Counted from the first letter of the stretch, positions 50,673-61,426 are shown. The stretch is DNA of 64,000 nt from Hyperoplus lanceolatus (GCA_026929865.2 CM049400.1:28638001-28702000); one strand, 5' to 3'. A program made the numbers and translations. The notes: a model not told the origin generated them from the letters alone.

Positions 50673-52053
50673 CGTCACAGCACCGAGTCTGCACTATTAA
50701 AGGTGCACAATGATATTGCTCTGTCCGTGGATGCCAAGTGCACCGTTGTCTTAGTGCTGCTTGACCTCACAGCAGCCTTTGACACGGTGGACCATTCAGT
50801 CCTCCTGTCACGGCTAAGTAATTATGTTGGCATTTGTGGCACTGCACTGAAGTGGTTTTCATCTTATTTGTCCAGTAGAACTTTCTCTGTCATGGTTGGT
50901 GGCCTGTCCTCCTCCACTGCTCCTCTCTCCTGTGGAGTCCCACAAGGATCTATTCTTGGCCCTATCCTTTTTTCATTGTACATGTTACCGCTGGGGTCAA
51001 TTATAGCCAGGCACAACCTTTCTTTTCATTGCTATGCAGATGATTTGCAAATATACCTGCCAGTGAGGCCAAACAATAACAGTGTACAATGTTTGTTGGA
51101 TTGTATTGTCGACATTAAGCATTGGTTGGCCCAAAATGTTCTTAATTTAAATGAGAAAAAAACCGAATGTATCATGTTTGGGGATACTGTGACGGCTAAC
51201 TTGGGCATCTTGTCCTCAAAAATGTCTCCAACTGTCAAAAATCTGGGAGTTACATTTGACAGCTACTTTAGGTTTGACAAACAAATTGCAAATGTTGTAA
51301 GAACAAGCTTTTTCCAGCTACGTCTTCTGGCAAAAGTCAAAATGTTTTTAAGCCGTTGTGACCTCGAGAGAGCCATCCACGCTCTTATAAGTTCAAGGCT
51401 GGACTACTGCAATGCACTTTATGTTGGCGTCTCTAAAAAGTCGCTAAGTCGCTTGCAACTGGTGCAAAATGCTGCTGCCCGTCTTTTAACTAACACTAAC
51501 AGACGGCAGCACATCACACCAGTTCTTAACTCCCTTCATTGGCTTCCTGTCCTTTTTAGAATTGATTTTAAACTTTTATTTTTTGTTTTTAAAGCTCTTA
51601 ATGGCCTCGCCCCACCATATTTATTTGAGCTTTTAACCATCCGAAATCCTGGTCGAGCCCTGAGGTCCACCGATCAACTGTTGCTGGAAGTGCCCAGGTC
51701 AAGATACAAGTGCTGGGGTGACCGAGCTTTCTCTGTTGCTGCCCCCAGGCTCTGGAATAAGCTCCCCACGGATATGCGTCTTATCTCTGACCTGGGCCTC
51801 TTTAAATCCAAGCTAAAAACGTTTTTGTTCAGGATGGCTTTTAATACACAGTAGTATGATGACATTTTGATCCATTTGATTTTATCTTATTTGATTTTAT
51901 CTTGTTGTATTTTATCTTATTTGATTTTGATGTATTTTTAATTTTTGTTTTTTAAATAGTTTTTATTTATTCTCTCTTGTAAAGCACTTTGGTACACCGA
52001 AAGGACTGTTGTAAAGGGCTGTATAAATAAAGCACATTACATTACATTACATT
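50673..52053 (+). mobile_element. L2/CR1-clade LINE, 5'-truncated
   Basis: Non-LTR element lacking the endonuclease and RT N-terminus. It begins within the RT fingers (CACAGCACCGAGTCTGCACT, reading HSTESALLKV). It has an open RT frame, about 190 bp of 3' UTR and a 3' end of tandem ATTAC units (CATTACATTACATTACATT), typical of L2-like LINEs whose tails are short repeats rather than poly(A). It inserted into MITE copy 2. I see no target duplication, which is usual for the group. Confidence 0.92.
50676..51854 (+). CDS. L2-type reverse transcriptase (partial, open frame)
   Basis: C-terminal part of LINE ORF2, about 392 codons with no stop or frameshift. Palm motif A is LLDLTAAFDTVDHSVLLSRL, motif B CGVPQGSILGPILFSLYM, and the catalytic motif C YADD in HCYADDLQIY. 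These are followed by the thumb and the conserved C-terminal segments SRLDYCNALYVG, LQLVQNAAARLL and LHWLPVLFRIDFKLL. There is no genuine start codon; the frame enters at the truncation point, so no functional protein is expected. The intact frame suggests a fairly recent insertion. It is transcribed opposite to hmg20a. Confidence 0.9.
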   Translation, partial: HSTESALLKVHNDIALSVDAKCTVVLVLLDLTAAFDTVDHSVLLSRLSNYVGICGTALKWFSSYLSSRTFSVMVGGLSSSTAPLSCGVPQGSILGPILFSLYMLPLGSIIARHNLSFHCYADDLQIYLPVRPNNNSVQCLLDCIVDIKHWLAQNVLNLNEKKTECIMFGDTVTANLGILSSKMSPTVKNLGVTFDSYFRFDKQIANVVRTSFFQLRLLAKVKMFLSRCDLERAIHALISSRLDYCNALYVGVSKKSLSRLQLVQNAAARLLTNTNRRQHITPVLNSLHWLPVLFRIDFKLLFFVFKALNGLAPPYLFELLTIRNPGRALRSTDQLLLEVPRSRYKCWGDRAFSVAAPRLWNKLPTDMRLISDLGLFKSKLKTFLFRMAFNTQ

Positions 52054-52256
52054 TACCGATTTTTACAAAAATTGATTTTGACAACAAGCATTCTCCAAAT
52101 TCCCTGACTCCACCTTTAATTTTCCCATAGGTAGGTAGTGTTAATATTTTGCTGATCAGATAATACATTTGACATAACTGAGCAATAATAAAAAAGTAAT
52201 TAAGTCTAAATTTGACTTAAGTCACAAAAACACCCTCCATCCATATAAAGCAGTTC

Positions 52257-52393
52257 TTACCTGTCCAAGCGGTTGACCACGTCTCTCACAGAGTTGATGA
52301 GATTCTCGTGCTCCTGGGGGTTACTGACGATGATGCTGTGGAGCTTCTTCATGTAGGAGTCAATGGAGTCCAGAGTGGGCGTCTCTCCACTAG
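52257..52393 (-). CDS. hmg20a last coding exon
   Basis: The acceptor is GTCTTGCAG. It encodes [20 protein letters not shown] through VVNRLDR and stops at TAA (52259-52257). The last codon and stop, AGGTAAGA, also form a strong splice-donor match; the usual family ending at LDR supports using the stop. The 3' UTR end is not certain. Confidence 0.95.
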
Positions 52394-54020
52394 CTGCAAG
52401 ACAACAAGTTTGTGAGGTCAGCATTTCAAAATGTCTTACCAGTAAATTTAAAAAGGAAAAGATGATCACAATCCAACACCTTAAAGAGTACATTGTATTA
52501 GCTGACAAATGTAGTACATGACATGGGTGTCAGCAACACAGACATCTTTCATTTATAACAATTTTTTTTTTTCAATTGCTGCAGCATGTTAATTATTTCT
52601 AACTTCTGCCCACATAGTCTATAAAAAAAAACTTTAGTTTTCAGCTATGGACTAAGGCCAATAATTTCAACAACTGCTCGCCACTAATGAGAGACTGGCT
52701 GTCACCTTGATAGGATATTTCTGGCTTGTAATAGTTCAAATGTGTGTCCAAATAATGTCACCAGAAGCATCTTGACAATGAAAATATATGTAATACTAAG
52801 CTTGGCATTTTATATTGTGAATCCTAGTTAACCTACATGGAGCTCACTGATCACGAGTAACAACAACCCAATGAACAAATAAAATCAGAGGTAAACGTTC
52901 TGACTCTCAGAAGATGCTTTGATGTTAGCCGTAATTCATTTATTGACCTGTTCTCTTTTTAGTGGAATGTGCCAAACAGAGCGTCCCTAAGGCAAAGTCT
53001 AAGTGGATTTTGCAATCGTCTTTTATCGTCAAGCTAATAGCTATTAAGAAATAATTCCAGTGTTGTTATGTCAATTTCTCAAAAAGCTGTGGGCGTGAGC
53101 TCAGTGAAGGGGTTTGTGTATGTGCATGAAACAAGTGTGAACAAAGAGGGACAGCGTCAGTCTGTTGAAGAATGCATTTCTCCAGGGAGAGAATAAAGCA
53201 CAGTAAATACACAGTGGGCGTATTAAACACACCTATATTATTATTCAAGTTAAACTGTGCCTCTGGGGGTTTGCCTAGAGATGGATAACTGGTTTGGGGA
53301 TATCAAGTCATTAGCGGTTTATAATGGGCATTGATCAATATCAGCTACATTTAAGTCTCATGTTGCCCTGTCTCGATTATTCAGAAATTAGAAGCAAAGC
53401 AATGATTTTTTTCTTTATCCTACACTAAGCATAATATCGATAAAAAAAAAAAGAGTAGCTTAAATTTCTGTTGAAGATTTACGAAGATAATTGTCCAAGG
53501 CTACACTGTTGTACCAGATGAGACAACTCTTTATCAGCAAACAATTGACTTGGGGAGGTTGCAAAAAATGCCAATTCCTGCCTTAGTGAGAGAAACACAG
53601 AGAGTGTTTTGTGGAGTTGATAGGCTTAATCAACTTTGGCAATGGCTTGACTATAACCGACATTCATTTATAATGAAAAAAGTTACACACTATAGCTTTA
53701 AGACCGGCTTCCTTGTTAATTGGATTTGTTTTCAACTGGTTATTACCAGGCAGAGGCACAGAGGAGAAGCTGGAGGTGAGTGCCTGGCGCAGGGTCTCCA
53801 GGTGTTGGTGGAGCAGCCCGTTGCGTCCCCTCTCCTGCATGACATCTCCCTCCAGTCGGTCCACGGCCCCGCGCATGCTCTCCACATGCTTCTGCAGCGC
53901 CGCGTTACGCTCCTCGTACTCCATGTTGGTCTTACGCAGCTGACGCATCTCCGCTTCACGTGCTGGAAATACACACACACACACGGGCACACACGCAGGA
54001 TACACACACACACACGCACA

Positions 54021-54072
<52 letters not shown>

Positions 54073-57000
54073 TAGAAAATGAAACAACGGCAGATCAGAG
54101 GAGAAGTCCCGGGGCTTGATACAACGAGAGACAGCCGTTGTCGGCGCCCGTTATAAATGTTTTATTTGCCTCAGAGAGGTGTGTTCTTTTTTTGAAGTTT
54201 AAAGGCAGCGCTGAGTTTGTTTTTTTGGACTGTGGAACTATTCTGGGACACACTATAAAACAAAGTTGTCTTAAAGCAGCAGAGGAATGTGCTTAGAAAA
54301 ACACTCAGACAAATGGACGTTTGAGAAAGAACAGGACCAGTCTTTACCTTTGCTGTGGTTGAGAAACTCCTCGGTAAAGATTGGGATGTCAAACACAGTC
54401 CTGTCCTTCCCCTCCGTGTCCTTCTGTAACCGGAGACAGTGAAGAGAGGGAAAGAGATGAGCTGGAAAAAAGTGGAGACATTTGGCCACACTAGTCTGAC
54501 AGCCAGAGGTGGTCATTTGTCTAGCTAGGCTGTGGGTGGGTGGTTAATTGATTTCATACCTGGCCCACAAGGGAAATATGATGATACAGTTTAGGAAAGG
54601 AGGAAGGATAAAGCAATTTCATCAACGGTGCGGCTAGGATATCACAGTCAGTAAAATGGTTTGCAATCCATTTGCAGTAAAGAGTAAGTTTCATATTAGC
54701 GGCGCAATATACAGGCCACCTTTTAAACTATTTCCTTCCTCTGAAAGAAAGCATCATCATTGCCAAGTTCTTAACATAATGGAATTATGTTCAAGAAAGC
54801 AGAAAGTGCGGGATCTCATTTTCTCATCCGAGTGAATTATTATCCTATGCACCTGCTTCCAGGTTTTGCTGGATATGCGAATACTCTTGTAAGAAAAAAT
54901 ACATTTAGAATAAAAATGAGTTCCATAATAGCAACACAATATACAGTGCACGTTTCAGTTATGTCCTCCCTCTGAAATAATGCAACATCATTCACAATTA
55001 CTTCACATAATGGAATGAATCCCAGGTCCTTGGGGAAAAGCTGGATTTCCCAGAGGAATACTGATGCCAATATAAAGTCACCTTGGTCATAATAACCCTT
55101 AAGGATAATGCTTTCAGACTCACTTAAAAAGCAAAACCTCTTAATTACATGCAAAACTTAATAAAAATGAATTACACACTTAGCAGGAGCCAAGTGTTTG
55201 GATCATGAACACAAACGCAGCCCCAAAGCGGATTAACCCAGCTTTAGTGACGCAACAATGAACACTTAATGTGTTGTAGAGCAAAAGGAAGGCAGACACA
55301 ACAGACTTAGGCCTAGAGAAAAGAGCAAAAACAGTCTCTAACTGTGATTACAACACCTCTCTAAGTAATGTAACGATACAATCTTGACCATTTTTACTAT
55401 TTTGCATAGGATTAGTTGTTATTGTTGTTCTTGATGAGATATTTGAGTCCAGATCCAATCAAGTGAATCTATTGGTATTTGTGTTGCCAGTCACAATCAT
55501 CAGCAAAACTTTACACGTCTGAAAGTTTAAGAAGGCCATCATAAAATGCATTTTAAATCAGCACAAAGGATTCATGTCAATTACACTAACAAACTGGCTT
55601 CACTTATTGCAGAAACAGATATGACCTCCATCTATTTAATTGTCACAAATTTGTCAAACCTTTCTGCAGTTAGAAAGGTGCTGTATGCAATTCTGCCTTC
55701 AATATATAGTTAGAGGAAGCAATTCAAAATGATATATTCTTCTTTAGGGAAGTGCTTGTGAGTGTATTATGACAGCAAAGAGTTACTGACCTCGTGGAGA
55801 GCCTCGTTGGCTACCTGGTGCCCGACATCTGGAGAGGACGGAAAAGAGAAAAGAATGAGGACAGCAGATGATTCATACTTTTCCCATCGCAGCGTGACTT
55901 GATAGAATTAAAGTAATCCAAAAAAATCCCGTCTCTGCATTTCATATTGTGAATCGAATAAATTGAGGCAGAGCAATGGACTCTAGTGGAACAATTTGAC
56001 AATTTTTCAAAAAAAAGTTTTGCCAAGGCAGCGCTGTTTATGCCATCAGCATTTTTGGATATTTCAACTGAGATATATCCGCAGTAATAAAACAGGAACA
56101 AATAATGCAAGCCATGTGTTGTGCGAGCACATGGCCTCAAATTGAACTCATAACCTGGATTCATACTACCAATTTGTAAAGTATCCCCTTTCTTTGCCAC
56201 ATTTCCGTTGGCGGAGCAAAGCAGATAATGAGTTCTGAGTTCCTACAGCAATAGAATATATTTAAGTCGTGTAATACATTGTTTTAAGGTGACTGTGGTA
56301 TGTGTGAACTTATTTTCTATGAATAAATATTATATTTTATAATTTCCTAATGTGTTGCTCCTTATTAATACATAAGTAAGTATCCAATGGAGATTCTCAT
56401 AACACTTCCTTGTGGTTTTTCCTAGTATTCTGTTGAAAGCGACAGAGCAACTATGCTACATCATTAAGGGGTTTGGTGCCGCCTTGCTCATGGGTACTTT
56501 AACCGTCAAAATCCAATTTTTTAAGTTTGTCCAGTGACAAAAATAAATAAATGGATGTATTCCTAAATGTATTTAAAATACTGCTATAACTTGTCATCCT
56601 GCTTCTTTTTTTTTTTAAAGGTGAAGTCAGCGATTCTAGGGAATACCTGTTGCCAAAATCACTGTTTGTCAAAATCAGTGAATATCTCCTCACGATGCGC
56701 TACCCTTTTTTTTCCAGCGCACACACGATAGTTAACAGATCGTGAGGAGATATTCACTGATTTTGACAAAAAGTTGATTGTGACAACAAGCAGCATTCTC
56801 CAGAATCACTGACTTTGCTTTTTAACCAGACCCCCACCTCCTCTGTGCCTCTTGCCCTTCTGCTTCTCCTGGACCTTCCTGGTGAAGTGTTTGTAGGCCT
56901 CCGTCTTCTGGTACTTCTCCAGCTCACGCATGTAGCGCTCCTTATCGCGCTCTGCCTCTTCCAAGTAACGCTGAAAGGGACACGAATGAAAGGGTGAGAA

Positions 57001-59516
57001 GATGTTATGGAGAGGAAGAAAAAAAGAGGCTAAAATGAGATTTGGCCAAACAGGATGAAGAAGGGTTGTAGGGGTGAAACGGTACGATGATGAGTGGGAG
57101 CGATTATTCCTTAATCAGGATAAGCTCTTTTCAAAAAAGGCAATACTGAGTCATTTCCATTATTAATAACCGACATTCAATCAACGCTTGGAAAGAAAAA
57201 TGCATCTTGTTATATTAATTAGTTTAGGGAAATAAGAGGGAAAACTAATGGACCAAGGATACTGGCATATGTGAATCAGCTCTGTGTAAAACAACGGCGT
57301 GGAACAAATCAGGAGCTTAACCATCTGGGCTCTATATCTCTGTTGAATTTATACACAAAACATGTCTAGACTTCTCAAATCTTCTCAGAAGAAACTGCAA
57401 GCTCTTTCAATAATATAAATGACTTAGGTGTTCAGCCAACAAACAAATGGCGTGACAAGCTTTGTATTGTATTAAATGCACAGTAAAAAAAAATATGTAT
57501 TACATCAGGGCTGTATGCTTATTTTTTTAGGTGGTAGCACTGGTGCTAGCAAGCAAAACAATTCAGTAGCACAAAAATAAATTTGGTAGCACACAAAGTA
57601 TGATCGAAAACTTGCATAACCTTAACCCTTGCATTTCGCTCTAATTACCTTTGAGCATGTTATCTTTGTCTCATTTGAGATTCTCAATTAATATTATATC
57701 CTAGTGTGTGCAGTAATAATTATAGAAGAATGAATAGGGGTGCACTGATTGCAATTTAGACAAAACAATCTAACCTGCCAATTGCAATTTTTTGCTGATT
57801 CAGAATTATTATTATTATAATGTCCTTCTGTTAATTAAAACCAAACTTTAAAACATTAAACATAGCCTACTAAATAAATAAGTTTACATATTGGTACAAT
57901 TTAGGATAAATTAAATAGGTTGTTGTGAATGTGTTGGGAGTAGCTTTTCAGTGGCTTATTTAAAACTTTGTTTAAATAGACTAGGCTACTGTTGACTGCT
58001 CGCTGCAGCTGAAGGAGTTGCCTTTCGAGCTAGAAAAAAGCGCTAACTTCCTGTTCTTACCCGCTTCAAAATAAAAGTCAACTCACGTTTGGCTCGTAAC
58101 AGGCTTTCAATGTGAAGGCGCACAGGAAATGTTCTGTTTGTACACGCGCTAACTTAACTGCGGTAATGTGCCGTCTCCTTCCGGTTATTACCGTTTGGTG
58201 AAGTTTTTATACCTAGAATTGCTGCACGAGCACAGATCCCGAGGACACATATCTTTCACCAGCCAAAGTGGAGGGTGGACTCAATAACTTACTTGCCTAA
58301 GTCTACATTTACCCCCATTTGGAGAGTGTTAATATAGAGCACTCTAAGCAGTGTTGTGCATCTCTCCTCTGTGTTTCAAAGACAGCCTCTCCTCATAAGC
58401 AGCCTGTCGCACGAGTGCGAATGGACTTGTATTCATCATCGCACGTGATCAATTTCAGTAGCAAATGCGATCAAAACTGTCGCACTGTACAGCCCTGATT
58501 ACATGTTTCCAAAATACAGAATTTAATATCAGAACATAAATGGATTCCTTTAGGAAGAGACACTGATGTGACCTGAAGGCAGTGGTAACTGAGTATGATT
58601 CTGTTGATGCATGTTGTTCCATATTTTGAATAGGTCCTCCAAGGTTCCCTTTGCAGTGAAACAAATAAATTCTTATACAAAATCTGCCTGAACATGACTG
58701 TCAAAATGTTTTTATTTCTTAGTTTATAACTACAGGGAAGCAACGTTTCTTTCTCCCAAAGTCTTGCACCACAGTTGAGGTCATATTTAGGACACACAAA
58801 CAAGATGTCATCAAAATATAGACATAATAATCTTTAAAGGATGTGTGAAGCAGCTGTCAGTATGTTGACAGCATTGACTCAACAGGTTTCTGTTATAAAC
58901 AATCCTTTTGTGCACTGCGAAAAATGAGATGAAAGTCTCTGCTGGTTAGGGGAGAGTGTTACATTTGGCTGGCGATACTCTTAAGTGTTTGCATAATGCA
59001 GATGTATAACAGGCATGCAAACTCATGAGCCATGAAAAAGGTGAGAAGCCCGAAAACAAACAACGGTAGGGGGGTCTGGGGGCATCCCCCCCAGAAGATT
59101 TTTTTTGTGATTTGAACATTTAAGAGAAGCAATTTGGTGAATTCAGGTGAAGAGAATTAAAGACAAAAAAAACGTTGTCAGATGCATAGTAAAATGAGCT
59201 AAACAAGTTAGTCAGCCAACCTTCTTGACGTTTCCAATACAAAGTGTGTAGGTAGCCTATTTACCAAGAAAAACGGTTAAGAACAGCTTAGAAAAACGGT
59301 TAAAAATGCTGGCAAAACCAGCTTTAAATAAGACAGAAAATAACATGGAGCCTCAAATCAATCACACCAAATTCCCTTACAATAAACTAACTATTTATAT
59401 TGTGGCAAACAGGATTTGCCTTATCTTTGTTACACAACCATCAATATAACACATAAGAATACACTCTGTCACCATAGTTAATCTCGTGTTCACGCACTCA
59501 CTCACACGCGCACGCG

Positions 59517-59561
<45 letters not shown>

Positions 59562-60125
59562 CAGTCGTGAGCAGGAACATAATGGTGCAAAATGAGACGA
59601 CAGTGGAGGAAGCAGGTGAGTGTGTTGTTTGCACTGATCTGCTATAATCACTACATGCACGGCCAGAACACCACGCACCATTTAAAAACCGTGAAAACAG
59701 CAATAGACAAAAGCACATTATTAACTTGAGGTGACACGTTAATCTGCAGTGACAATCCGCCAACCGCGGCTGTTAATCAGCGCGAGCATATAGCAATGCA
59801 AATGGCTGTAAAACAACGGTTGGCAAACTCCGTGAATTTATTTAAAAAGTGATTCACATAAACCGAGTAGGCAGTCACATTAACACGGTAAAATAATAGT
59901 ATTGCGGCTTACCCTCCGATGACTCGGAGAAAAAAATTAAACTTTCCTGCAGACGCTCTGACTGACTGATGTCACCGCCCCTCAATGACAAACACTGTTT
60001 CTGATTGGCCAAATGACCGTCAAAGCTCATATGATAGGAGTTAACATCCGTCAATCATAGTTAGTCACTATGGTCACTCCATGTCCATGCTCCGCCACAC
60101 ACACACACACGCACGCACACACGCA

Positions 60126-60197
<72 letters not shown>

Positions 60198-61402
60198 CCA
60201 TCAGATCCCCCCCCCCCCCTCCAAAAATTTTTCTCAACGATCTCCACGAATCACATAGATGGCCAATTTTGTTTCCAAAACGGCGAATTTCGCCGAAAGG
60301 TGACGAGTTTGCATGCCTGGTATAATTCGATCCAGTCCTTTGGGGGGGCACCGTCTGTGCAATTATAGAAAGCAAAACGTAATAATAATTAAAACTCTGA
60401 AACCTTGTTAATTTAAAAAAAAAAACCTAAAGAGATTTTGCTGCTGGCTGCTTTATGCCTCTGGTCTGTTTATTTTCTTCCGCTGCTTTCTCAAAATGTA
60501 ATCACTCGCATTATTCACTGTTGCTGCAGTAGCCTGTATGAATGAATGTCTGCAGGTCATGTTCAACAAAGTAACTACAAAGTGGAAAATAGAAAGAAAT
60601 TCAGAAGTTTGACACATTGTTCCTCAGTTGTGTGCTCAATGTTTAATTTAAAAAATATACATTAATAATAATAATAATTTTTTTAAATTTTGTCAAATCT
60701 TACCTTTGTAAGGTTTCTCCCTTCATATTCCTCCATGTGCATGTTCACTTCTCATGTTACGTGTTGATTGCTGTGTGTTCTCATTGACAATTGAAGTTTG
60801 GTATTTAAGTTGTTATGTATACTTAAATTGTATTTTATGTCGAATATATTTCATCTGTTTTCAGTGACTTATCAGGCCACCATCATAAATAAGAACTTGT
60901 ACTTAACGAGATGCCTTAAAAAAGGTGAAATAAGATCAAACATAAATAAAGTAAAAGTGTAATGGCGCCCTGAAGCACTTGACTGACCTGCTTGTCCTCG
61001 GGGGGCAGCTTGCTCCACTCGTTGCCCAGCATCCTGGTGATCTCTGGGAAGGGCACGTCTGGCCGCTCGGCCCGCAGCTGCTCTCGTCTGTCGTTCATGA
61101 AGCGAACGTAGCCGGTGAGCGGGGCCTTGGGCGCGTTGCTGTCCTTCATTGGCTTCTTCCTCTTCCTGCCTTTGGTCCAGTTGCCACGCCGGGGCTTCTG
61201 CAAAAGTAACAAAAACACATTTGTTTTGGAGTTTCAGGTAGCAAATCCCCACAATGACATACACTGGCAGGACACTCTTGGAGCTTGAATTGGAAAAAAT
61301 TTGGTATTTTGATATCTGCGTTTTTGCAGCTCTTACCTCATCTCCGTTTCTTTGGCCGTTGTTGTCTGTGTTGGCTACAGGAGAGCCTGTCTGCTCCTCC
61401 AT
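52257..61402 (-). CDS. HMG20A (iBRAF), HMG-box chromatin protein, seven coding exons
   Basis: Nuclear HMG-box protein. Family knowledge: HMG20A associates with the LSD1-CoREST histone demethylase complex, counteracts its paralogue HMG20B and promotes neuronal genes. Joined exons (61402-61337, 61197-60988, 56970-56838, 55828-55791, 54423-54348, 53962-53747, 52393-52257) total 876 nt, or 291 residues plus stop, with all phases agreeing and all introns GT-AG. Layout: acidic/polar N-terminus 1-22; basic patch with KGRKRKK 23-40; HMG box about 45-113 ([29 protein letters not shown]); linker to 149; conserved [16 protein letters not shown] about 159-174; coiled coil about 175-240; C-terminus ending VVNRLDR. 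The ending and the [11 protein letters not shown] block favour HMG20A over HMG20B. It is shorter than mammalian HMG20A (about 347 aa), all at the N-terminus, so an upstream coding exon may exist beyond 61427. Confidence 0.93.
53747..53962 (-). CDS. hmg20a coding exon 6 (coiled coil)
   Basis: 216 nt, phase 1 to 1, so skipping it would keep the frame. It encodes [20 protein letters not shown] through [18 protein letters not shown], a heptad-rich helix expected to mediate partner binding. The acceptor is TATTTCCAG, directly preceded by a TG microsatellite; the donor is GTAATA. GC content is high. Confidence 0.96.
53970..54070. repeat. AC/TG microsatellite beside the hmg20a exon 6 acceptor
   Basis: Pure (AC)n at about 54024-54070 and interrupted AC-rich sequence down to 53970, ending 8 bases before the exon 6 boundary at 53962. 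In transcript sense the last intron bases are (UG)n, then UAUUUCCAG, so UG repeats stand where a pyrimidine tract would normally be. Confidence 0.97.
54348..54423 (-). CDS. hmg20a coding exon 5
   Basis: 76 nt, phase 0 to 1, acceptor GGTTACAG, donor GTAAAG. It encodes [20 protein letters not shown] followed by LNHSK, the most family-specific block outside the HMG box. Confidence 0.96.
55791..55828 (-). CDS. hmg20a coding exon 4 (38-nt small exon)
   Basis: Phase 1 to 0, between CCTCTCCAG and GTCAGT. Joined to the last G of exon 3 it reads [13 protein letters not shown]. It fits the linker between the HMG box and the [11 protein letters not shown] block. It is too short to be found as an open frame but is required for the phases to match. 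Confidence 0.85.
56617..56821. mobile_element. TTAA palindromic MITE, copy 3 (in an hmg20a intron)
   Basis: A compact copy of 205 bp. The left end is TTAAAGGTGAAGTCAGCGAT. The arms AATATCTCCTCACGAT and ATCGTGAGGAGATATT are perfect inverted complements around a short loop near 56700-56735. The right end GAATCACTGACTTTGCTTTT is followed by TTAA. Its right end is about 16 bp from the exon 3 donor at 56837-56836. Confidence 0.85.
56838..56970 (-). CDS. hmg20a coding exon 3 (end of HMG box)
   Basis: 133 nt, phase 0 to 1. The acceptor is CCCTTTCAG, the donor GTGGGG, which is weaker than consensus. It encodes [20 protein letters not shown] (third HMG-box helix) and a Lys-rich tail ending GKRHRG. 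The intron upstream is 4.0 kb and holds two DNA transposons. A MITE copy ends about 16 bp past the donor. Confidence 0.95.
57506..58497. mobile_element. hAT-like DNA element, 992 bp
   Basis: Ends CAGGGCTGTA and TACAGCCCTG, with repeated GGTAGCAC/AGTAGCA motifs just inside. The flanking direct repeat ATTACAT lies at 57499-57505 and 58498-58504 (7 bp exact, 8 with one mismatch). There is no transposase frame. End sequence and duplication length fit hAT. It lies in the 4-kb intron between hmg20a exons 2 and 3. Confidence 0.85.
59502..59560. repeat. AC microsatellite
   Basis: CACGCGCACGCG followed by pure (CA)n to 59560, inside the element at 59010-60319. Confidence 0.95.
60096..60219. repeat. 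AC microsatellite followed by a 13-C run
   Basis: (AC)n with a few G interruptions from 60096 to about 60195, then CTCCATCAGAT and thirteen consecutive C at 60207-60219. It lies inside the element at 59010-60319. His-Thr and Val-Cys repeat frames across it are artefacts. Confidence 0.95.
60988..61197 (-). CDS. hmg20a coding exon 2 (HMG box, first part)
   Basis: 210 nt, phase 0 to 0. The acceptor is TTTTGCAG, the donor GTCAGT. It encodes [16 protein letters not shown], a basic patch and likely nuclear-localisation signal, then the HMG-box start through [13 protein letters not shown]. Only 139 bp separate it from exon 1. The exon is more GC-rich than its surroundings. Confidence 0.96.
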
Positions 61403-61426
61403 GGCTACTGGGATACAGGGGGAGAT
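61337..61426 (-). CDS. hmg20a coding exon 1 (with start codon)
   Basis: ATG at 61402-61400 opens [20 protein letters not shown] and then DE, ending in phase 0 at donor GTAAG (61336-61332). A pyrimidine-rich run and TAG just upstream (61427-61429) look like an acceptor, so this is probably an internal exon with 24 nt of 5' sequence and the transcription start lies farther upstream. No stop separates the acceptor from the ATG, so translation from an earlier exon cannot be excluded. Confidence 0.75.

Larger units (their letters stand above)
50461..52117. mobile_element. TTAA palindromic MITE, copy 2, split by an L2 LINE
   Basis: The left half starts AAAGGTGGAGACAGCGATTC at 50461. The right half (52055-52117) ends CTGACTCCACCT followed by TTAA. 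Inner arms ATATCTCCTCATGATCCGCT and AGCGGATTGTGAGAAGATAT pair as in the other copies. The right arm is cut where the LINE begins (about 50673) and resumes after the LINE's TTACA tail. The left junction has two additional A bases after TTTAA. The MITE is therefore older than the L2 insertion. Confidence 0.8.
59010..60319. mobile_element. DNA element with CAGGCATGCAAACTC ends, 1310 bp
   Basis: 15-bp perfect terminal inverted repeats (CAGGCATGCAAACTC) and a 6-bp exact target duplication GTATAA (59004-59009 and 60320-60325). Inside are two AC microsatellites, a 13-base C run (60207-60219) and CpG-bearing sequence, but no coding frame. It shares the large hmg20a intron. A duplication of 6 bp is compatible with hAT-like or Dada-like elements; the family is undecided. 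Confidence 0.85.

Noticed and set aside
53550-54119. Plus-strand 189-codon frame
   Set aside because: Antisense of hmg20a exon 6 plus the AC repeat; the minus-strand reading has the conserved coiled coil and splice sites.
60061-60375. His-Thr and Val-Cys repeat proteins on both strands
   Set aside because: Translations of the AC microsatellite inside a transposable element.
60872-61402. 176-codon minus frame beginning with the hmg20a start codon
   Set aside because: It reads through the first intron in the exon 1 frame and then crosses exon 2 out of frame. The spliced model keeps the HMG box.
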